Source: Tolypocladium sp. Sup5 PDA-1 (lineage: Eukaryota > Ascomycota > Sordariomycetes > Hypocreales > Ophiocordycipitaceae). Taken from it: a stretch of DNA of 64,000 bases. Position 1 is the stretch's first letter. Each line of letters starts with the position of its first letter. Of the stretch, positions 10,788-21,392 are shown one piece after another. The translations under genes and the position numbers were made by a program. The notes under the pieces are model-generated. The model worked only from the letters and a program-made list of their open reading frames with translations, did not search any database and was not told the origin of the DNA. The stretch is taken from NCBI GenBank assembly GCA_000750105.3, contig JPHH03000019.1:372001-436000 (forward strand), in the 5' to 3' direction.

Positions 10788-11835
10788 TGAAGTACCTACG
10801 GCAAATTCCCACGAATGCAACTTCCACCAGGGCCAGGGACTCGGTCCGGGTACGCGCCAGCAATCGTCTCCGCCTCCCTCCACTGCCCTGCCCCAACCCC
10901 CATCCGGCACGGGGATGATAGCGAATGGACGCATGATGTATCCGTATGATGGACCCTACCGCTCGCAGCCTCTCCCGCTCGATAGGTTCCGGCCCACCCG
11001 CCGCCATGGGACGGACGCCCAGCCCGCTGTCCCAGCGAAAAAGTCTAATCGCTGCCCTGCCCTGCTGCGGTTTGATAGCGATCATGCGCGATCGTCAGGA
11101 GCAGGACGACGACTCTCAGGTCCACGGTGGGCTCACCTGAGGGATTGTGGAATGGCGGCAGAGGGGCAGACGCCATCGGTTGAATGGACCGACACACTTT
11201 GCCGTCTATCCAGACAGGTTCTTGGCCGAGGGTGTCGGGGTTGCGTGGCCGAGCAGGGCAGCCTGGAGGCAAAGATAAAAAAAGAAAAAGGCTAATGGGC
11301 TCCATCAGATACGAAGGCCTTTGATATCGCTGCCGTGCCCACACAAGGTCGAGACGGCATGGCGGCATCCAAAGAGCTTTAGAGCTGCGCAAGCCCAACA
11401 GAACCCACCGAATCTCGGCCACTCTGGTCGTCGCACCACGGCATGCGCCGGACGTGGTGGCAGCCTCTACATCCGGGACGCCCATGGTGCCATAGCTCTG
11501 CTCCACCTGGTCCAGTTATTCTGACATTTCTGCGATACGCTTGCGACTCGGGCCACAAGTACCCTCTTTTCCTTGGAGTTTGCTTCAAGGCCCTGCGCCA
11601 AACTCCTGGATACCTCGGTCGGGTCGTGGCAATCGGCCGGGGCGGGTGTCCCTTGCCTTGCCTTGAAATAAGTGAGAATGTGGAATTCGCCATATCTCTC
11701 CGTCCTCATCCCCTCTCCCTTCCTTCCCTTCTTTCCTCCTCTCCCCGAAACCCCAAACTCCAAAGCTCTGCGAGAATCCACCTGTGAGACCCTGTCTCAG
11801 GGTGAACCCCGACCTAAGATTCTTCACCCCAAGCC

Positions 11836-14568
11836 ATGGCCGGAGAGCCAACCAACGACAGCGGCCAGGCTAGCGACGTGCCTACGCCGAACCAAAAGCC
11901 CAAGAAGAGAGTGGTCTGGCACTCGAGCAGCACCAGTGGCGGCGCCGGGGGAGGTGGGAGCGCGGCAAGTGGTGACGGCCTCCTCGACTACACCTCGGCG
12001 GGCCGCTCCCCGCTGGCCTCTGCCTCGCCGAGGCTCTCGCCGGGACTCACGCCCCCGGGAGCCCCTGATGCCCGGGAGCTAAGGATAGCCTTGACCAAGG
12101 TGCTATCGGACGAACATGAGCTGCAGCAACTGCATCAGCAGCTGCAGCAGCAGCAGATCCCCATCATATCGGAGCCTCCTCCCGCCGCCGGCAGCCCCAG
12201 GACGCCCAGGCCGGCTCTGAGACGCAACACGAGCTACGATGCCCCGGAGGAACGTGAGAGGGCGGACTGGGCAGAGCAGCGGTTACCGGAACGGCAACTT
12301 CGCTCCATGACTGACGCACGTCAACGAGCGGATCGATTGGCTATGTCTGTGGGGAGCCACTCCGCCCCGGGATCAAGGCGGAACTCGGATGAGCTCGATG
12401 CTTCATTCCAACGCCTGATGGACGACTCAGACGATCGTCCCATGGGGCCACCGGATGACGCCGTCATTGCGTCTGGGGACGATCTGGACCGGGACCGTGT
12501 CAGGCTTCGCGCCCCCTATGCCCGTGGGCGAGGTCGAGTGTTCGAGGACCATACCACGGCAGATACGCTCGTCCGGTCTCATACTACCCGCGATAGGAGC
12601 AGAGACTTATTCCACCGCGGGCAACACTCCTCCGGCACAAACACCCCTGTGCAGCAGCAAGCATATACACACGACTACGTCCCCCGCCCGTCAAAGTATC
12701 GCGGCGGCGTCCTATCCTCGCTGCTTAAGCTCTACAACGATGATAGAGGAGCCGGCAGCAACAGCAGCAGCGGGTATAACACGCCTCTCACACCTTCAAC
12801 TCCTCTCATGTCGCCTCGCCCCTCACCTCCGCCTTCACGACCTGCTTCTTCACTCGGAAGCGCCCGAACACGTATTGGTAGCGGTTTGTTCAGCAATCAC
12901 CGGGCGCGGCACTCGACAACTTCCCTGACCGAGCTCATCAAGTCATCCTCCATGTTCGCCGCCCCCGGGGCCAGCGAGATCCACGAACAGTGGGCCGAGA
13001 AGCTCAAGCGAGAAAAGCCCCCGAAGCCCAAGAAGGAGCAGATCCGAATCACGGTGCACATCGCGGGCATCATCTCGCGGCACCGCTACCTGCTCAAGCT
13101 ATGCCGCGCCCTCATGATGTACGGTGCCCCGACGCACCGCCTTGAAGAGTACATGGCCATGTCCTCGCGCGTCCTCGAGATTGAGGGCCAGTTCCTCTAC
13201 ATGCCCTCCTGCATGATCATCAGCTTCGACGACAGCACGACGCACACCACCGAGGTCAAGGTCGTCCGCGAGCCCCAGGGCATCGATCTCGGCAAGCTGC
13301 GAGACGTCCACAACATCTACAAGGATGTCGTACACGACAAGCTGGGCGTGGAGGAGGCGACGAGAAGGCTTGACGAGGTGATGCGGCGGAAGGAAAAGTT
13401 TCGCACCTGGTTCCGAGTACCCATGTACGGCATTGCCTCTGCGTGTGTTGCCCCGTTTGCGTTTGAGGGTCGCTTCATCGACCTACCCGTTGCTTTCCTT
13501 TTGGGATGCATCGTGGGCCTGCTGCAGCTGGTGTTTGCCCCGAACAACGAGCTCTATGCGCACGTGTTCGAGGTGTCGGCCGCCGTCATCACCTCGTTTC
13601 TCGCGCGTGCCTTTGGCTCCCTTCAAAACGGCCAGCTCTTTTGCTTCAGCGCCCTCGCGCAGAGCAGCATAGCGCTCATCCTGCCTGGGTACATGGTGCT
13701 GTGCAGCTCGCTCGAGCTCCAAAGCCACAACATCGTTGCTGGCAGCGTGCGCATGGTCTACGCCATGATCTACACGCTGTTCCTCGGCTACGGCATCACC
13801 ATTGGCGCCTCGCTGTATGGGATGATGGACTCGCACGCGGTCAGCGAAATTCATTGCAAACAGCCTCTCGACCGCGGATGGTACTTCCTGTTTGTGCCCG
13901 GATTCACTCTCTGCCTCTGCATCATAAACCAGGCCAAGTGGAAGCAGACACCAGTGATGACCATCATGGCCCTGGCTGGCTTCTGCGTCAACAGCTACAC
14001 CAGCAGCTACTTTGAGGGGAACAGCCAAATATCCAACATGTTGGGTGCCCTGACCGTGGGCATCCTGGCAAACCTGTACTCGCGGCTGGGCAGACACGTC
14101 GAGAACTTTTGGCTGGACGTCATGGAGTGGTGGGAATTTAAGATGCGACCCAGGTTCACTAGAAGGAAGCGGCCCACGTCCGACACTTGGTCTCTCCCCT
14201 CCATGTCCGATCCCGAGTCCCGGCCAGGGTCACCCGAGAAGCCCCATCACCAGCCTCGCAAGGTCGGCTACAGCCTCGCCGCCGCCGCCATGCTTCCAGC
14301 CATCTTTGTGCAAGTTCCGTCTGGGCTCGCTGCTGGCGGATCTCTGTTGGCCGGCATCAACTCTGCAAACGCGCTCACGGGCAACAAGACGTCGAACTCG
14401 ACGACGGTGGAAGACAGCGCCAAGTCGATGGGCAACTTGGACAGCACGGCGTTCAACGTCTTGTTCAGCGTCATCCAGGTGGCCATCGGGATCAGTGTGG
14501 GGTTGTTCCTGAGCGCCCTGATTGTGTATCCGTTGGGCAAGAGGAGGAGCGGGCTGTTTAGCTTCTAA
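11836..14568 (+). CDS. Prm10/ThrE-type threonine-serine exporter family membrane protein
   Basis: Single-exon gene for 910 residues, ATG at 11836 preceded by a CT-rich leader. Residues 1 to about 390 are disordered (Ser/Pro/Arg-rich, with a glutamine run LQQLHQQLQQQQ). From about 395 comes the conserved cytosolic part of the ThrE family (ITVHIAGIISRHRYLLKLCR, RALMMYGAPTHRLEEYM, FLYMPSCMIISF), followed by several membrane helices (IASACVAPFAFEGRFIDLPVAF, LLGCIVGLLQLVFAP, IVAGSVRMVYAMIYTLFLGYG and others) that cover the ThrE and ThrE_2 halves. After a second disordered loop with PPMSDPESRPGSPE-like composition the protein ends with two more hydrophobic segments. Yeast Prm10/YJL108C-type proteins share this layout. 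Export of small amino acids is known for bacterial ThrE; the fungal substrate is not established. The ATG context and uninterrupted frame make the model secure. Confidence 0.92.
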   Translation: MAGEPTNDSGQASDVPTPNQKPKKRVVWHSSSTSGGAGGGGSAASGDGLLDYTSAGRSPLASASPRLSPGLTPPGAPDARELRIALTKVLSDEHELQQLHQQLQQQQIPIISEPPPAAGSPRTPRPALRRNTSYDAPEERERADWAEQRLPERQLRSMTDARQRADRLAMSVGSHSAPGSRRNSDELDASFQRLMDDSDDRPMGPPDDAVIASGDDLDRDRVRLRAPYARGRGRVFEDHTTADTLVRSHTTRDRSRDLFHRGQHSSGTNTPVQQQAYTHDYVPRPSKYRGGVLSSLLKLYNDDRGAGSNSSSGYNTPLTPSTPLMSPRPSPPPSRPASSLGSARTRIGSGLFSNHRARHSTTSLTELIKSSSMFAAPGASEIHEQWAEKLKREKPPKPKKEQIRITVHIAGIISRHRYLLKLCRALMMYGAPTHRLEEYMAMSSRVLEIEGQFLYMPSCMIISFDDSTTHTTEVKVVREPQGIDLGKLRDVHNIYKDVVHDKLGVEEATRRLDEVMRRKEKFRTWFRVPMYGIASACVAPFAFEGRFIDLPVAFLLGCIVGLLQLVFAPNNELYAHVFEVSAAVITSFLARAFGSLQNGQLFCFSALAQSSIALILPGYMVLCSSLELQSHNIVAGSVRMVYAMIYTLFLGYGITIGASLYGMMDSHAVSEIHCKQPLDRGWYFLFVPGFTLCLCIINQAKWKQTPVMTIMALAGFCVNSYTSSYFEGNSQISNMLGALTVGILANLYSRLGRHVENFWLDVMEWWEFKMRPRFTRRKRPTSDTWSLPSMSDPESRPGSPEKPHHQPRKVGYSLAAAAMLPAIFVQVPSGLAAGGSLLAGINSANALTGNKTSNSTTVEDSAKSMGNLDSTAFNVLFSVIQVAIGISVGLFLSALIVYPLGKRRSGLFSF

Positions 14569-16197
14569 GCCTCCCGAGGAGAAGCTGCTGGGCCGCCGAC
14601 TGGACGCATCCGTTGGGGCTGGCTATCTGGCCGCGCACAGGCTACACGAACATCACCGAGCAGCTGAGCTGTTCACAACATACGTTTTAATATTTTTGTC
14701 TCTACTGTTTATTCTGCCAAACAGTTGGCGACGTTTCATCTATAGCTTGAGCGCGGAACCACGTCGTTATCGTGGGGTTGACCAGCGACGGGTGCATGGG
14801 GTTTTCTGGGGCAGCGTGGGGCATTCTTGGATTTCAAGATTACAAAACATGGGAGTCTATGGGCTTGTGGTTACTTTGCTTTTGAGGGGATGTTGCACCG
14901 GCATGCATGCGTCGTACAAACTCGGGTGTTGGGCTTTCAGCACGTATTTGAAGATAGCGGTTGATCAATGAAGAGTGTATGCACTTACCCTTACACTGTC
15001 GATGACTGCCATGTGAAGTGATTTAATGACCTTGCCATAATCATTATGAGCATCTATGTACATCAAATAACAAGCCTGGCGGGATTGGATGCCCATCGTT
15101 AAGGACATGTGGAACTCAAGGTCCATCCTGGAAATAATCGGAAGTACTCCGTACCGTACGGAGTAAGTGGAGGAGGCGGGTGGCGCGGATCCACGCCTGG
15201 GGACCCTGTAGGGCTGTGACGGCGGGAGGCAACCGCCACGAGATGAACGCCGCGAGTCAGGGCAGGGTAGCCACGCCGAGTAGCACAGTGGTTCACCTTG
15301 GGCGTTCAGATTCGGATAGCGTGGGGAGTTTGTTGCTGCTTACGTGCTGCGAAGTGCGAATACCTCCTACGAGTACGTACACAAGCCAGCATTGGAGTCG
15401 GCGGCAGGTTGTGCGTGTGGCTTGAGATGGCCGGGGCCGTCCATGTCCGTTTCGGCAGTTGAGGTTTGGGGCTCAGTCAATGTGAGGAGTCACTCGGCAG
15501 CGCGGATTTCTTTAGAGGGTACGGACGGAGTTGCTACGGACCCCGGAGCATGAAGGAAGGAGACTACGGGTGCCCTAGGCCTGGTTTGCTTCGCTCCGCG
15601 TCGCGCGGTTGTAGCTGGACTCGTGGGGTCACAGGTGCTGCGCCCAGCTGGGGTTGCGTAGACCTTGTGAGTCCTGCGAAGTAGTCCGTACTTGACTTGT
15701 AAGTTAACTTGTATGTGAGGCAAGGTCGCTGTCCGCCGTGGAGCGGGCCTAGGGGCGAGGTGGGTGAGTCAATCGGTGGATGGCGTTTTGAGATTCTGCA
15801 TGTGTAGTGCAGCGTGTGGATAATAATTTGTCTCGCCAATGGTCGTGAGGTTCTATGCATATGGTGCCTGTTTTGAGATGTATTCGTACTTGGTAAGCTG
15901 CATGAATGTCACTGGCACAGCCTCATGTGTGTGACTGTGCGCCTCAGGCTGTGGACAACTGCCGTGTGAGAGCGACATTGAATTTTTCTTCCTCTTTGGA
16001 AATTCGCATGTTATAAGCTAATTTCTTCCCCATCTGCGTCAACCTGCTTCAGCGCAGCGAGCTTTTCTTTTCGCGACTGTTTTCGTCGGTCAGCAGCGGA
16101 CAGCTCACCTGTGAGGCCAGTGCACCCTCAGCAAACGACAATCTCACAGCTCGACGCAATCACATCCCTCCACACAACTCACAGCTCGAGCCTCGCC
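14569..16197. other. 1.6 kb intergenic spacer, promoter of ABC transporter gene
   Basis: No coding content recognised. It contains the longest palindrome seen in the window (15145-15165) and other TCCGTA/TACGGA-like pieces near 15520 and 15680. The last about 200 bases before 16198 are rich in CACA/CTC tracts and are presumably the leader of the ABC gene. Confidence 0.5.
15145..15165. repeat. 21-bp palindrome, TACTCCGTAC arms with 1-base centre
   Basis: TACTCCGTAC (15145-15154) and GTACGGAGTA (15156-15165) are perfect reverse complements around a single C. The two halves are the TACTCCGTA motif in opposite orientations. Confidence 0.75.
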
Positions 16198-18819
16198 ATG
16201 GACGTCGGCCCGCGCGGCCCGTCGGAGCGGGTGGTGCACATGCTGCACGTTGCGTGCCCGATTGCCATTGTCGTGCTCTTCTCGGCGTTTCCGGTGCTGC
16301 GGTTCTTCACGCAGACGAAGAGCAAGCGGGCGAGCTACAGCGTGGGCGCGACGCGGCGGAACCGGCTGGTTTGGGTGACGCCGGCTGTGTGTGTGACTTT
16401 TGTAAGTGCAGGGTGAGAGGAGCGAGATGGAGGACGTGCGGCTGACGGTGTGGTGGTAGGTTGTTGAGGCGATTTTGTATCCTTTGCAGAGCCAGCTTCG
16501 GCCTCGAGATTCGTACAGTCAAAACACAACTGTGAGTATCGACACCCCCTTGCTGTGCCGGAGAGATTCCTAATGCATATCCAGATCTATGCCCTGGCGT
16601 CTATCCTCGTATGGGCCGCCGTGAGCATCTCGCTCCTTGAGAGCAAGGAGCCATTCTGGCCCGCCTACGTCGCAGCATGGACAGCCGGCGCCGTCGTCGA
16701 TGCCGTCCTGCTGGGACTCTTCTCCAAGAACATCTCACTCGACAGCGGCTGGGACATTGCGCGTCTGTCCGTTCACGCCGTGCGCAGCATTCTTTTCATC
16801 GCAGCGGTGGTCTACGCCTTGTGCTCCATCCAGCGCGACAGCAAGACCGAGGCCGGGGACGACGAGGAGACCCGGAGTCTTCTTGGCAGCACGCATTCTC
16901 GTACACGGAACGACCCCGACTCTACATCGTCGACGGCCTATGGCTCCATACCGGAGGACAGCGAAGATGAGGGTGGCGATGGCGGCGACGATGAGAGCGA
17001 CGACGACGGCGAGAGGGAAATTAAAGAGGCGCAGCAGAAGCGACTGGAGGAGCAGGGAGGCTGGCTGGGCTACCTGAGGAGCTTCTTCATCTTCCTGCCT
17101 TACGTCCTGCCGTACAAGGACCGCCCGACGCAGCTGTGGCTGCTGGTCATGGCGATTTGCATGGCCATCGACCGAGTGCTGACGCTCATGATTCCGCGCC
17201 AGTTGGGCATCCTCACCGAGGCTCTGGGCAACATGGCTGGCACTGGCTTCGTGCCCTGGAAGGACATCGGCATCTGGGCCGTGCTGCAGTTTCCCGTCCA
17301 GGCCTGCACGCAGATGCTCGAGTCCATGGCGTCAACCCGCGTCTCGCAGTACGCCTACCGCAGGCTCACCGAGGCGGCGTTTGCGCACGTCATGACGCTG
17401 TCCATGGACTACCACACCACCAAGAGCTCCGGCAGGGTGTCCAAGGCGATCGAGCAGGGCAGCAACCTGAGCTCCATGCTGGATAGCGTGTTCGTCATCG
17501 TGCCCATGGTCATCGACTTCGTCGTGGCCGTCATCTACCTGACGTCGTACTTTGACTCGACCATGGGCTTCATAGTCATCACGACGGCCATGGCGCACGC
17601 GTACGTGGCCTTCAAGGGCAACGGGCTCACCATGTCGTACGAGCGCGAACTCAACGAGACGAGCCGCGCGGAGAACGAGGTGCTCTACGACTCCATCACC
17701 AACTGGCAGACGGTGGCGCTCCACAACCGCCGCCGGTTCGAGCAGGAGCGGTACTCGCGGTCCATCTGGAACGCCATCATGGCCCGGCGCAAGTACTACG
17801 ACGGGAGCGGGTACATCAACGCGGTGGAGAACTTTGTCATGGAGGCTGGGCTCGTGGCGGCGTGTGCGGTCGTGGCGATGAGGGTCGCGGCGGGGACGGC
17901 CAAGCTCAGCAGCTTCGTGTTTCTGATTTCCTACTGGGACGCCATCCGCGCGCCCATGGACTCCCTGTCGTGGACGTTCCGCGAGACGGCGTCGCATCTG
18001 ATCGATGCCGAATGGCTATACCAGCTGCTGCAGACGAAGCCCTCCGTGGGAGATAAGAAAGGGGCGTGGGACATCCGGCTCAAGGGCGGACGGGTCGAGT
18101 TCAAGAACGTATCGTTTGCGTACGGCCCGGACCGACCCATCATCCAGGACATGTCGTTTACGGCCGAGCCGGGCCAGTCCATCGCCCTCGTCGGCGAGAC
18201 CGGCGGCGGCAAGTCCACGACGCTGAAACTGCTATACCGCTTCTACGACGTTACCGCCGGCAGCGTCACCATCGACGGCCAGGACATCCGCGATGTGACG
18301 CTCGACAGCCTGCGCGAGAGCCTCGGCGCCGTGCCGCAGGACCCCTCCGTCTTCGACCAGACCATCATGGAGAACATCATCTATGCGCGGCCCAACGCCA
18401 CCGAAGCAGACGTCATCGACGCGTGCAAGGCCGCGCGCATCCACCACCAGATCATGAAGTTCCCGGACGGCTACAGCACACGCCTCGGCGAGCGCGGCGT
18501 GCGGCTCTCGGGCGGGGAGCTGCAGCGGCTGGCCATCGCGCGGGTGATCCTGCGGCGGCCGCGGATCGTGGTGCTGGACGAGGCGACGAGCGCGGTGGAC
18601 TCGGACACGGAGGCGCTGGTGCAGCAGGCGATCCGGGCGCTGAGCGCCGGGCGGACGGTGTTTACGGTGGCGCACCGGCTGAGCACGGTGGTGGCGGCGG
18701 ATATGATCCTGGTGGTTGACGGCGGGAGGGTGGTGGAGAGGGGGACGCACGGGGAGTTGCTGGCGTTGGGGGGGAAGTATTCGCGGTTATGGGCGATGCA
18801 GACGGTGGTGAGTGCGTAG
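16198..18819 (+). CDS. Hmt1-like vacuolar heavy-metal-tolerance ABC half transporter (ABCB)
   Basis: Three exons by splice signals and phase: 16198-16401, 16460-16531, 16585-18819, giving 836 residues. Introns begin GTAAGT and GTGAGT; the first has a CTGAC branch sequence. The N-terminal exons and the start of exon 3 encode a multi-helix TMD0-like extension, followed by an acidic linker (about 125-165). Then comes an ABC exporter membrane domain and one nucleotide-binding domain: Walker A GETGGGKST (629-637), signature LSGGE (733-737), Walker B RIVVLDEATSAVD, and the switch histidine in VAHRLST. This order, TMD0-TMD-NBD, is that of Hmt1/ABCB6-type half transporters, which in fission yeast move phytochelatin-metal complexes or glutathione conjugates into the vacuole and act as dimers. 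Substrate here is inferred from family only. Confidence 0.93.
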
Positions 18820-19614
18820 ATGTGCTGGACTGTATGAGGGTTGGTGTTTTGGGCACATGAAGCATATTCATTAGACTAGACAAAGCTGGCATGATATTCT
18901 TTGACATTTGATATTTCGTTGAGGGAGAACGAGCACACCAAGGGCCGAGAGCAACGGAACGTCGTGTAAGAGGAAAGGGAGTGTCTGCCCAAGCGGACTG
19001 GTAACAAGACTTCCACATCGCAATTCAAAGAGATGAAAACGGCAGGAGGCAACAAAGGCCATCTCAAAAATGGGAGGAAAACCAAGAACTTGATTGCTAG
19101 GGCTATGAGGAGATGAGGGTCCATCTGTTCTAGTGGCCACAGATGTCTATGTATATGTTTATATACCATCAGAGATCCTGGTCTTCCTCCGTCTTTTTGC
19201 GGTTTTCGATTTTCTGATCCGGGGTCTGTACCAGCACCCCGACAAAATATCATCCCGGCTGAACAGCAGCATATCCCCCCCACTTCGATGTCGGCCGGCG
19301 TAATCGGAGGCCCGAAGCCCCACCTCCGCCTCCGAAGCTCGGGCGGTGGACGCCGAGGCCCTGGTCGTACGCCGGCAGGGGTTGGGAACGTTGCTGCTAT
19401 TTCCGCTAGCTTTGTTACATGGCTCTAGGATTGTCGTGGAATGGCCTGTAAACGGAAAGGCTGTCTGTGGGGGAACGTGGTCAACATGGGCTCTTGGCGT
19501 CAGTTGGGTAGGCGACCCTGAGAGCTGCCTGGGTACAAGTATGGGTGCATTTGAGCCCGTGGCTGGACCTGTGTGTAGTCTGATTGATAATGGTATTTGT
19601 TCAATGCTGTCGAG
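18820..19614. other. Intergenic spacer, promoter of DUF1343 gene
   Basis: Nothing coding is supported. It is the 3' flank of the ABC transporter and the 5' flank of the DUF1343 gene. I found no clear TATA element close to the start. Confidence 0.45.
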
Positions 19615-20966
19615 ATGAAGCTGCTTCAAGCCCTCGCCCTCGTGGCAACAGCCACGGCCTCGAAATGCGCCACCGTCAAGACCGGCCTCGACGTCCTCAT
19701 CGAGTCCAACTACGCACAGCTCGCGGGCCGCAAGGTCCTCGTCCTCAGCAACCCGACCGGCGTCACGCCACAGCTCGATCTCGGCGTGGACGTCATGTTC
19801 GCGTCGAAGCAGGTCGACATGGTCGGCGTCATGGGGCCCGAGCACGGCTTCCGCGGGACGTCGCAGAACGGCGGCGGGGAGTCGACGTTCAAAGACCCCA
19901 AGACGGGGCTCACGGTGTATGATGCGTATAACGTGAATGCGAGTGCGCTTATGGGGTATATCAGGGAGTCGGGGGCGGATACGGTGGTGTTTGATATTCA
20001 GGATGTTGGGGCGCGGTTCTATACGTGTAAGCCGGCTGGCGAGTATCTGGCAACAATGGTAGTTACTGACGACTTTGCTTAGATATTTGGGCTCTTTACG
20101 ATACCATGGTCGCGGCGGCTGCTACAAACACTAGCTTCGTCGTCATCGACCGGCCAAACCCCATCACCGGCCTCAACGCCTTTGGCCCGGTCCTCAACGA
20201 CAGCTTCATCACGTCCTACGTCGGTCGACGGCCCATCGCCCAAGCCCACGGCATGACAGTCGGAGAGCTGGCAAAGATGTTCGTCGGCGAGGGCTGGATA
20301 CGCGAAGCCTCCAACAGTCCCTCCCCAACTCTCGACGTCATCAAGATGAAGAACTGGAAGCGCTCCATGACCTTTGCCGACACGGGCCTGCCGTGGGTAT
20401 TCCCCTCGCCCAACATGCCCACCGCCGACACGGCGATGCTCTACCCCGGCGCCTGCATGTTCGAGGGCACCACGCTCTCCGAAGGCCGCGGCACGGCCCG
20501 CCCCTTTGAGCTCCTCGGCGCACCGTGGGCCGACGAGTCCTGGGTGTCGGCCATGCGCGCCCTCCACGTCCCGCGCACGGACTACCGCTTCCAGTGCTTC
20601 ACGCCCACGGCGTCCAAGTTTGCGGGGCAGACGGCGTGCGGGCTGCAGACGTACGTGCGGCTGCGCGGGCCGCAGGACTACGCGGCGTTTGACGCGCCGT
20701 ACGTGGGCGTGGCGCTGCTGCACGCCGCGAGGCGGCTGTACGGACGGGCGGGGGGCGGCGGCGGCGGGAACTCGACGGCGGATGGGTTTCGCTGGATATT
20801 CAGCGGTAGCTCCAAGACGGTGTACGATGTGGACGTGCTGACGGGGTCGCCGCTCGTGAGGGAGGGGATCGAGGCGGGACTGACGCCGGAGGAGATTCGG
20901 GAGGCGTGGACGCCGCGGCTGGAAGAGTTTAGGGGGATACGGAAGAAGTATCTGATGTATGACTGA
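19615..20966 (+). CDS. Secreted DUF1343 protein, NamZ-like exo-beta-N-acetylmuramidase family (GH171)
   Basis: Two exons, 19615-20026 and 20083-20966 (431 residues). The 56-base intron has donor GTAAGC, a CTGAC branch and acceptor TTAG, and joins FYT and YIWALYDTM in the expected phase. MKLLQALALVATATA is a signal peptide, so the mature protein should be secreted. The body follows DUF1343 closely: GLDVLIESNYAQLAGRKV, LSNPTGV, the GPEHGFRG motif with E76 (candidate catalytic glutamate in this family), VVFDIQDVGARFYTY, FVVIDRPNP, and the C-terminal EEIREAWTPRLEEFRGIRKKYL. In bacteria NamZ removes MurNAc from peptidoglycan ends. In a fungus the likely substrate would be external bacterial wall fragments; that is inference. 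The family is mainly bacterial, which makes old lateral transfer plausible. Confidence 0.9.
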
Positions 20967-21392
20967 GGCTGAAAGAGTGTGTAGCACGAACGCTATGGGG
21001 CGAGGAATAGAGAAGGATCGCGAGCCCGACTGGATATGGGAGAGTTTCCGTTGACACGTCACGGCACGAATATCCGACTGTGACGTACAGGCTCGTTGGT
21101 ATCCAGGCATTCAAGGGGTGATGGTTACACGGGAATCAATGGTTCACCGGCCTGGATGACGGGGTAATCTGGTGTGACTGTGACACCATTGAACTGAACC
21201 CGCACACGTGGTTACGCACACAAGTACAGAAATACAGCAAGTCTTCCAAGCGCTCGTGGTAGACAATCGTCGCTTGTGGTTCATGCTGTCTAGCTACATC
21301 TAAGGCGAACTTGTATCACAGCCTCAAGGGCCGCGCCATCTCGGTTGTCATGGAATCGAAAACAAGTAATTCCCCGAGCCTAATCACCCGGA
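20967..21392. other. Convergent spacer between DUF1343 and M20 genes
   Basis: 3' flanks of two convergent genes. No further gene or repeat seen. Confidence 0.45.

Larger units (their letters stand above)
8492..11835. other. 3.3 kb gene-poor region
   Basis: No gene can be supported: frames are short, overlap on both strands and show no family resemblance. Distinct elements are a TACGGA-CA-TCCGTA inverted repeat (9025-9038), TACTCCGTA at 9292-9300, the near-palindrome TACGGAG-TG-CTCCGTA at 10772-10787, and a strongly pyrimidine-rich stretch at about 11698-11760 that probably marks the transcription start region of the Prm10-like gene. Non-coding transcripts cannot be excluded. Confidence 0.5.
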
